The notes under the pieces: generated by a model
Database searches by the model: none
What the model was told of the DNA's origin: nothing
The model's input: only the letters and a program-made list of their open reading frames with translations
Source of the DNA: Thermosulfurimonas sp.
GTDB lineage: Bacteria > Desulfobacterota > Thermodesulfobacteria > Thermodesulfobacteriales > Thermodesulfobacteriaceae
Reading direction: 5' to 3'
Assembly: GCA_015487645.1 (NCBI GenBank)
Contig: WFPH01000179.1
Span: 1 to 10,703 of the forward strand
DNA: 10,703 nt
Made by a program: the position numbers and the translations under genes
Shown: positions 6,713 through 10,703 of the stretch, piece by piece
Layout of the letters: the number at the start of each line of letters is the position of its first letter
Numbering within the stretch: position 1 is the first letter of the stretch

Positions 6713-7250
6713 GCTGCCTTACCTCTTCGTAGTAGTCTCCCCCAGTGGGAGGGTTGATTACGATGGCCGGAAAGTCTTCCACCTCGAACTCCCAGAGGGC
6801 CTCCGGACCAAGGTCTTCAAAGGCTACGACCTTTGCGGATCGTATCTTTTCGGAGAGATAAGCTCCGGCCCCTCCGAAAGTGGCCAGGTAGACCGCTCCA
6901 TAGCGCACGATGGCTTCCCGAACTTCCGGCCCCCGCGGTCCCTTGCCGATGGTGGCGGCCAGGCCGAGGGCCAGAAGACGCGGGGTGTAGGCATCCATGC
7001 GGTAGGCCGTGGTGGGGCCGGCAGAACCGATCACTCTCCCCGGCGGGGCCGGACTCGGCCCCACATAATAAAGGGCCTGATCCTTGAGTTCCACCGGAAG
7101 GGGTTTCCCGGCCTCAAGAAGCGCAATGAGCCTTCGATGGGTAGCGTCCCTGGCCGCTAACAATTTGCCGGATAAGAATATCAGCTCTCCGGGGCGCAAT
7201 TTAGCTAAAATATGGCGATTTGAGAGAGGAAAATGTAGGTTTTTCTCCAT
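6693..7250 (-). CDS. Class I fumarase / tartrate dehydratase beta subunit
   Basis: This 185-residue protein matches the C-terminal domain of class I, Fe-S-dependent fumarases and the beta subunit of two-subunit fumarase or L(+)-tartrate dehydratase. Key segments are LLAARDATHRRL (residues 30-41), YYVGPSPAPPGRVIGSAGPTT (61-81), RMDAYTP (84-90), ATIGKG, and AVYLATFGGAGAYL followed by AFEDLGPEALWEFEVEDFPAIV. With an alpha subunit that holds the 4Fe-4S cluster it would interconvert fumarate and malate. The alpha gene is not in the window: the next gene upstream is a divergent chemoreceptor. An AAGGAG ribosome site lies 9 bases before the ATG. Fumarase is more likely than tartrate dehydratase in such an organism, but sequence alone does not decide. 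Confidence 0.93.
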   Translation of the reverse strand: MEKNLHFPLSNRHILAKLRPGELIFLSGKLLAARDATHRRLIALLEAGKPLPVELKDQALYYVGPSPAPPGRVIGSAGPTTAYRMDAYTPRLLALGLAATIGKGPRGPEVREAIVRYGAVYLATFGGAGAYLSEKIRSAKVVAFEDLGPEALWEFEVEDFPAIVINPPTGGDYYEEVRQHAGDLQ

Positions 7251-7263
7251 GATTAGAGACTCC

Positions 7264-7292
7264 TTGATTTCGAACTTTAATTCTTATATAAC
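7264..7292 (+). promoter_or_regulatory. Sigma-70-type promoter for the chemoreceptor-thrC unit
   Basis: TTGATT (7264-7269), a 17-base spacer and TATAAC (7287-7292) match consensus at four and five of six positions. A start near 7299 would give a leader of about 137 bases before the chemoreceptor ATG. The surrounding AT-rich stretch also holds TATAAG-like boxes on the minus strand (7297-7292 and 7288-7283) that could serve the fumarase beta operon, although no good -35 goes with them. Confidence 0.55.
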
Positions 7293-7301
7293 TTATAACT
7301 T
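7288..7301. repeat. Tandem 7-bp direct repeat over the -10 region
   Basis: ATAACTT occurs twice back to back (7288-7294 and 7295-7301), covering the -10 box and probable start site of the + promoter and the TATAAG boxes of the minus strand. It may be a regulator half-site pair or simply local AT-rich duplication. Confidence 0.4.
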
Positions 7302-7310
7302 GGATATGAG

Positions 7311-7403
7311 GCCTTTGCATAAGGCGATCCCCCTACCTTTGGAAGGGGCGAGGGGAGGGGTTCCCCACCCAGCCTCCGCCAAAGGAGGAGTTTTGTAAAA
7401 CTC
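7311..7403. repeat. Hairpin-rich REP/MITE-like element in the chemoreceptor leader
   Basis: Four inverted repeats lie in about 95 bases. They are GCCTT/AAGGC (7311-7325); CCTT/AAGG (7336-7346) nested in CCCCT/AGGGG (7330-7355); CCTCC/GGAGG (7373-7388); and GAGTTTT/AAAACTC with a 2-base loop (7388-7403). Both ends of the GC-rich core carry the same CCTTTGG word in opposite orientation, giving an imperfect terminal inverted repeat. This is typical of non-coding dispersed repeats such as REP or MITE elements. Copies elsewhere in the genome cannot be checked here. Confidence 0.5.
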
Positions 7404-7424
7404 TCAGTTTGGATATTTCAGATG

Positions 7425-7431
7425 AGGAGGG
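7425..7431 (+). promoter_or_regulatory. Ribosome binding site that sets the chemoreceptor start
   Basis: AGGAGGG lies 4 bases before the ATG at 7436. The in-frame TTG at 7409 lies upstream of this site and has no ribosome site of its own, and the ATG at 7445 is too far downstream. The start at 7436 is therefore preferred. Confidence 0.8.
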
Positions 7432-7435
7432 AAAT

Positions 7436-9016
7436 ATGGGCTTCATGGACAAAGTGGATCGTTCACTAAAAATATGGCAGAAGCTCTTGTTGAGTTTTCT
7501 TGGAGTAATTTTTATCAGTCTCTTGAACCTGGGAATCTTGTGGTATTTCCAAGAAAAAGCCGATGAGCAGTATCTTCGGGCCGGAAAAGCCCAAGATATG
7601 ATGAGGAATCTGGAAAAATTTACTACTTACCATGTTCGCTGGAAGGTCAATGTGCTGGCGGCTATGCTTAACGAAAGCGCTCCTCAGGTCCTGGTGGATC
7701 CCAAAAAGTGTCCTTTGCAGAAATTTTTGGCTCAATATCAGTCCTCTGAGCCCAGCGAGGCCCTTTTGATCAAAAAAATTCTGCAGGTTGACCGACAGTT
7801 ACACCTTTCGGTAGCCGAGATGCGGACACTTTATGAAGAGGAGGCGGACTACGAAGATATTGTGGAGGTTTACAACGAAAAGACCAATCCTCTATCCAAA
7901 AAGCTCTTTAAACTTTTGGACGAACTACAAGGAGAATTCCTCAGTAAACGTGAAAAGGAAGCTAGAGCCCGGGCTGCTAAAGCCCTTTTGTTGGTAAAAA
8001 GGGTGACGTTGCTTACCAATCTGATCCTCATTGTAAGTATAATCTTAATTTTAGTTGTCATTTCTCGCGGTCTTTCTAGGAACATAAAAGCCATTCTTGA
8101 GGCCGTGGACGCTTTGGCCCGAGGAGATTTCTCTCGAAGTCTTGCAGTTTCAGGGCGAGATGAGACGGCCGCAATCCTTAACCACTTGGATCACATGGTC
8201 TCTTCATTGCGGCCTCTTTTGAAAGAGGTAGCTTCTAGCTCCAAAGAGGTGGAAGAGGTTTCTTCAGAGATGAAAGAACGCTTGGAGAGGGCTTCAAGGG
8301 AGGCCGAGGAGGCTGGCGCGCGGGCCACAAGGATGAGAGATGAGGGGCGAGCTATTCTTCAGAGTGTTGAGGAGGAATCTCAATCCATCAACGAGATTTC
8401 TACGGCCATTCAAGAAATTAGTCAAAACACCACACGGGCGAGCATGATTACCAAAGAAGCCGTGGAGAAGGCCCGGAATGCTCAGGAAATTATGCATAAG
8501 GTAGGGGCCGCCTCGCAGGAGATCGAGGGGGTCATCCAGCTCATCACCAGTATTGCAGAACAGACCAAGTTCCTGGCGCTCAATGCCACTATCGAGGCCG
8601 CCCGGGCCGGGGAGGCCGGTAAGGGCTTTGCGGTGGTGGCCAACGAGGTCAAGGAACTGGCCCGGCAGACGGCGGAGGCCACGGAGGATATCACGCAGAA
8701 GATAAGGGCCATGCAGGCCGGAAGCGAGGAGGCTATTCGAGCCGCGGACGAAATTACCGGTATCATTCAGGAAATAGACCAGATCGCTTCGGCTATTGCG
8801 GCTGCTGTGGAGGAGCAGACTGCGGTCATATCTGATATTGCCCAGAAGGTGGATGAGCAAAGGGGGAGTGCGGAAAGATTCGCCCAGGAAGCGGAGGAAG
8901 CTTACGCGGCAGCCCAAAAAACTTTGGCCGGGGTGAAGGAAAATCTTGAGGCCATCCAGAAATTGGTTCAGGTGGCCCGGGAACTTGCCCAGGCCGTCTC
9001 GCGGTTTAAAGTGTAA
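7436..9016 (+). CDS. Methyl-accepting chemotaxis protein with a periplasmic CZB-like sensor
   Basis: This 526-residue transmembrane chemoreceptor would pass signals to CheA/CheW. Order: cytoplasmic basic N-terminus, TM1 (about 17-38), periplasmic helical sensor (39-189), TM2 (190-210), HAMP (about 211-263, with ARGDF and GRDETAAI), a long coiled coil, and the signalling tip AEQTKFLALNATIEAARAGE followed by GKGFAVVANEVKELA. It ends in SRFKV without a CheR-binding pentapeptide. In the sensor, H66-x2-W69, C92-x-L-x2-F97 and D119-x3-H123 follow the spacing of the chemoreceptor zinc-binding (CZB) motif, with Gln95 for the usual Gly and Asp119 for one His ligand. The sensor half is AT-rich and the tip region GC-rich. 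The gene starts at the ATG with AGGAGGG upstream and is followed by thrC after 3 bases. The ligand is unknown. Confidence 0.95.
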   Translation: MGFMDKVDRSLKIWQKLLLSFLGVIFISLLNLGILWYFQEKADEQYLRAGKAQDMMRNLEKFTTYHVRWKVNVLAAMLNESAPQVLVDPKKCPLQKFLAQYQSSEPSEALLIKKILQVDRQLHLSVAEMRTLYEEEADYEDIVEVYNEKTNPLSKKLFKLLDELQGEFLSKREKEARARAAKALLLVKRVTLLTNLILIVSIILILVVISRGLSRNIKAILEAVDALARGDFSRSLAVSGRDETAAILNHLDHMVSSLRPLLKEVASSSKEVEEVSSEMKERLERASREAEEAGARATRMRDEGRAILQSVEEESQSINEISTAIQEISQNTTRASMITKEAVEKARNAQEIMHKVGAASQEIEGVIQLITSIAEQTKFLALNATIEAARAGEAGKGFAVVANEVKELARQTAEATEDITQKIRAMQAGSEEAIRAADEITGIIQEIDQIASAIAAAVEEQTAVISDIAQKVDEQRGSAERFAQEAEEAYAAAQKTLAGVKENLEAIQKLVQVARELAQAVSRFKV

Positions 9017-9019
9017 TTG

Positions 9020-10408
9020 ATGAGATACCTTAGCACCCGCGGGGGCGTAGCTCCGCTTGCCTTTAAGGAGACCGTCCTCTCTGGCCTTGCCGAGGATGGG
9101 GGGCTTATTGTGCCCGAACTGGTCCCCGTCCTCCCGGAGGCCGAAATCGGGGCTTTGCGGGATCTTTCTTATCAGGAGCTGGCTTTTCGGGTTTTCCGTT
9201 ATTTCGTGGATGATATACCGAGAGAAGATCTTCGACGATTAATCAATCGAGCCTATGCCACATTCACTCATCCTGATATTACTCCCGTAGTCAAGAAGGG
9301 GCCTGTCTGGATCCTGGAGTTATTCCACGGGCCTACTCTGGCCTTCAAGGATCTGGCCCTTCAGTTTCTGGGCCACCTTTTCGAATATCTCCTGGCCGAG
9401 CGTGGTGAGCGGATGAACATCCTGGGGGCCACCTCCGGAGACACCGGGTCGGCGGCCATCTACGGGGTGCGCGGTAAGAAGAACCTGGCCATCTTTATTT
9501 TACATCCGCACGGGCGTGTTTCCCCGGTTCAGGCCCTTCAAATGACCACCGTAACCGATCCCAATGTTTTTAACCTGGCCATCGAAGGCACCTTTGACGA
9601 CTGCCAGGCCATCGTGAAACGGCTTTTCGCGGATCTGGAATTCAAGAGGAAATATCGTTTGGGAGCGGTCAACTCCATCAACTGGGCGCGAGTCATGGCC
9701 CAGATCGTGTATTATCTCTGGGCCTACTTTCGAGTGGCCGAGGCCGAGGGGGTAGAGAGAGTTCGTTTCTCCGTACCCACCGGAAATTTCGGAGACATCT
9801 TTGCGGGATATCTGGCCCGGAGAATGCTTTCCGGGCGCATCGAGAGACTGATCCTGGCCACCAATGAGAACGATATCCTCACCCGGTTCGTCAATCGGGG
9901 AGATTATTCCGTGCGGGAGGTGGTGCCCACCATAAGTCCTTCCATGGACATTCAGGTGGCTTCCAACTTTGAACGCTATCTCTACTATCTCTGGGGAGAG
10001 GATCCGGCCCGGGTGCGGGAGGCTATGGAGCGTTTCGGGGAAGAAAAACGCCTGGAGTTTTCTCCGGAGGAGATTGAGAGGGTGCGGGAAGACTTTCTTT
10101 CGGCTTCGGTCACTCAGGAGGAGACCCTTGAGACCATTCGAGAATTTTACCGGGACACGGGTTACATCCTTGATCCCCACACCGCGGTGGGGGTACGGGC
10201 GGCCCTGGAGTTTCTGGAAGACTATCCCGTGATTTGTCTGGCCACGGCTCATCCGGCCAAGTTCCCGGAGGCGGTTTCCCGGGCTCTTGGTTTTGAGCCC
10301 CCGGTTCCGGAGCCGTTGAGTGATCTGACCTCAAAACCTCGACGGGTGGTCCTTTTGCCCGCCGAAGTGGAAGCCGTCCGTCGTTTTATCTCCGAACACG
10401 CCCTCTAG
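9020..10408 (+). CDS. thrC: Threonine synthase
   Basis: This 462-residue PLP enzyme converts O-phosphohomoserine to threonine and phosphate, the last step of threonine synthesis. It has the N-terminal YLSTRGG motif (residues 3-9), the PLP-lysine segment HGPTLAFKDLALQ (Lys110), the phosphate-binding GATSGDTGSAA loop, VNSINWARVMAQIVYY, and VPTGNFGDIFAGY that contacts the cofactor. Length fits the E. coli/yeast-type enzyme. I start at ATG 9020 since MRYLSTRGG is the family opening; a TTG at 9017 directly abuts the chemoreceptor stop and would add one residue. No Shine-Dalgarno is visible, so translation probably depends on ribosomes finishing the chemoreceptor, an odd partner for a biosynthetic gene. 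No terminator is seen after the stop. Confidence 0.97.
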   Translation: MRYLSTRGGVAPLAFKETVLSGLAEDGGLIVPELVPVLPEAEIGALRDLSYQELAFRVFRYFVDDIPREDLRRLINRAYATFTHPDITPVVKKGPVWILELFHGPTLAFKDLALQFLGHLFEYLLAERGERMNILGATSGDTGSAAIYGVRGKKNLAIFILHPHGRVSPVQALQMTTVTDPNVFNLAIEGTFDDCQAIVKRLFADLEFKRKYRLGAVNSINWARVMAQIVYYLWAYFRVAEAEGVERVRFSVPTGNFGDIFAGYLARRMLSGRIERLILATNENDILTRFVNRGDYSVREVVPTISPSMDIQVASNFERYLYYLWGEDPARVREAMERFGEEKRLEFSPEEIERVREDFLSASVTQEETLETIREFYRDTGYILDPHTAVGVRAALEFLEDYPVICLATAHPAKFPEAVSRALGFEPPVPEPLSDLTSKPRRVVLLPAEVEAVRRFISEHAL

Positions 10409-10412
10409 TTTC

Positions 10413-10441
10413 TTGACAAAAATATTTTTTTAGACTAACAT
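10413..10441 (+). promoter_or_regulatory. Strong promoter for the Rrf2 gene
   Basis: A perfect TTGACA (10413-10418), a 17-base spacer and TAACAT (10436-10441, four of six) lie just after the thrC stop. The spacer is almost all A/T and contains a 12-bp self-complementary A5-TA-T5 word (10418-10429). It is the best -35 box in the window and shows that the Rrf2 gene is expressed separately from thrC. Confidence 0.8.
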
Positions 10442-10452
10442 TGTCTAAAAAA
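10426..10452. promoter_or_regulatory. Operator-like dyad over the Rrf2 promoter -10 box
   Basis: Perfect 10-base inverted arms, TTTTTTAGAC (10426-10435) and GTCTAAAAAA (10443-10452), flank a 7-base centre that contains the -10 box. Rrf2-family regulators bind dyads of about this size and often repress their own genes, so this is probably the autoregulatory site. It is not followed by a T-tract on +, so it is unlikely to be the thrC terminator. Confidence 0.65.
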
Positions 10453-10465
10453 CTTGAGGGCAGCC

Positions 10466-10703
10466 ATGAAGATTACGCAGGCCGAGGACTATGGTATAAG
10501 GTGTGTCCTTTATCTTTCACGCCACCCGAAAAAGGTTGTTCCGCGCTGGAAGATTGCGCGCGCCATGGATATTCCGGAGCCTTTTTTGGCCAAGATCGCC
10601 CAGGATCTAGCCCGGGCCGGGATTATCGAGATCATCAGGGGCCGGAAGGGAGGCTATCGGTTGAGGATCCCTCCGGAGGAGCTCTCCCTTCTCAGGGTAA
10701 TGG
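10466..10703 (+). CDS. Rrf2-family transcriptional regulator (partial)
   Basis: The first 79 codons are visible; the gene runs off the right edge. The peptide begins MKITQAEDYGIRCVLYLS, the usual Rrf2 opening helix, followed by a winged helix-turn-helix. In that, IARAMDIPEPFLAKI and DLARAGI form the reading-head helices, and RGRKGGYRL forms the wing (about residues 60-70). A GAGGG ribosome site lies a few bases before the ATG. Rrf2 proteins include IscR (Fe-S), NsrR (nitric oxide), CymR (cysteine) and RirA (iron). The cysteine cluster region that separates these lies beyond the window, so the ligand cannot be told. Its own promoter overlaps a long dyad, pointing to autoregulation. The downstream genes that would show the regulon are not visible. 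Confidence 0.92.
   Translation, partial: MKITQAEDYGIRCVLYLSRHPKKVVPRWKIARAMDIPEPFLAKIAQDLARAGIIEIIRGRKGGYRLRIPPEELSLLRVM

Noticed and set aside
7384..7398. Minimal start-stop (TTG TAA) after GGAGGAG in the leader
   Set aside because: It could be read as a ribosome-stalling minigene, but it is more simply part of the repeat hairpins; nothing else supports it.
7409..7435. TTG start of the chemoreceptor nine codons upstream
   Set aside because: The AGGAGGG ribosome site lies within this stretch and points to ATG 7436, which also gives a normal short cytoplasmic N-terminus.
8294..8917. 207-codon open frame on - inside the chemoreceptor
   Set aside because: Complement of the coiled-coil and signalling tip, leucine/arginine-rich by base pairing only; no start signals.
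10418..10452. thrC terminator
   Set aside because: The A/T-rich dyad has no following T-tract on + and overlaps a good promoter, so it is better read as an operator.

Overview
The window looks like chromosomal core DNA from a thermophilic, anaerobic bacterium, most likely of the Thermodesulfobacteriota (Thermodesulfobacterium/Thermosulfurimonas-like). This rests on GC-rich DNA, charge-rich (E/R/K) proteins, NiFe-hydrogenase maturation (HypE), an AmmeMemoRadiSam radical SAM enzyme, and a two-subunit class I fumarase beta gene next to a UPF0280 gene. It is inferred from gene content, not from a database match. Genes are densely packed with many start/stop overlaps, and no stretch over 300 bases lacks a gene.

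Layout. (1) Positions 2-142: the last 33 codons of rpoC on + and its strong intrinsic terminator. (2) Positions 141-4632, all on -: a train read as amrS, hypE, tyrS, a dus tRNA-dihydrouridine synthase, then a 61-residue two-helix membrane protein that ends in the T-tract of the rpoC terminator. amrS and hypE overlap by 17 bp. The small membrane gene has its own extended -10 promoter. (3) Positions 4633-4747: a divergent promoter region. (4) Positions 4748-5107, +: a HIT-family nucleotide hydrolase whose 3' end overlaps, tail to tail by 89 bp, the 3' end of the next operon. (5) Positions 5019-7250, -: class I fumarase/tartrate dehydratase beta subunit, UPF0280 (ApbE-like) protein and a cation-diffusion-facilitator metal exporter, with 20-bp and 4-bp overlaps. 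(6) Positions 7251-7435: a divergent promoter region, then an untranslated leader packed with hairpins that resembles a REP/MITE-type dispersed repeat. (7) Positions 7436-10408, +: a transmembrane chemoreceptor and, three bases after it, threonine synthase. (8) Positions 10413-10703, +: a strong promoter with a long dyad over its -10 box, then the first 79 codons of an Rrf2-family regulator cut by the window end.

How the genes fit together: most are housekeeping (transcription, tRNA charging and modification, threonine synthesis, hydrogenase maturation, fumarase). The accessory signals are the chemoreceptor, whose periplasmic part follows the CZB zinc-binding motif spacing but has Asp in place of one His ligand; its unusual leader; the AmrS-HypE coupling; the fumarase beta-UPF0280-CDF operon with no alpha subunit in view; and the probable autoregulatory operator of the Rrf2 gene. 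I found no CRISPR array, intact transposon, prophage, tRNA or rRNA.
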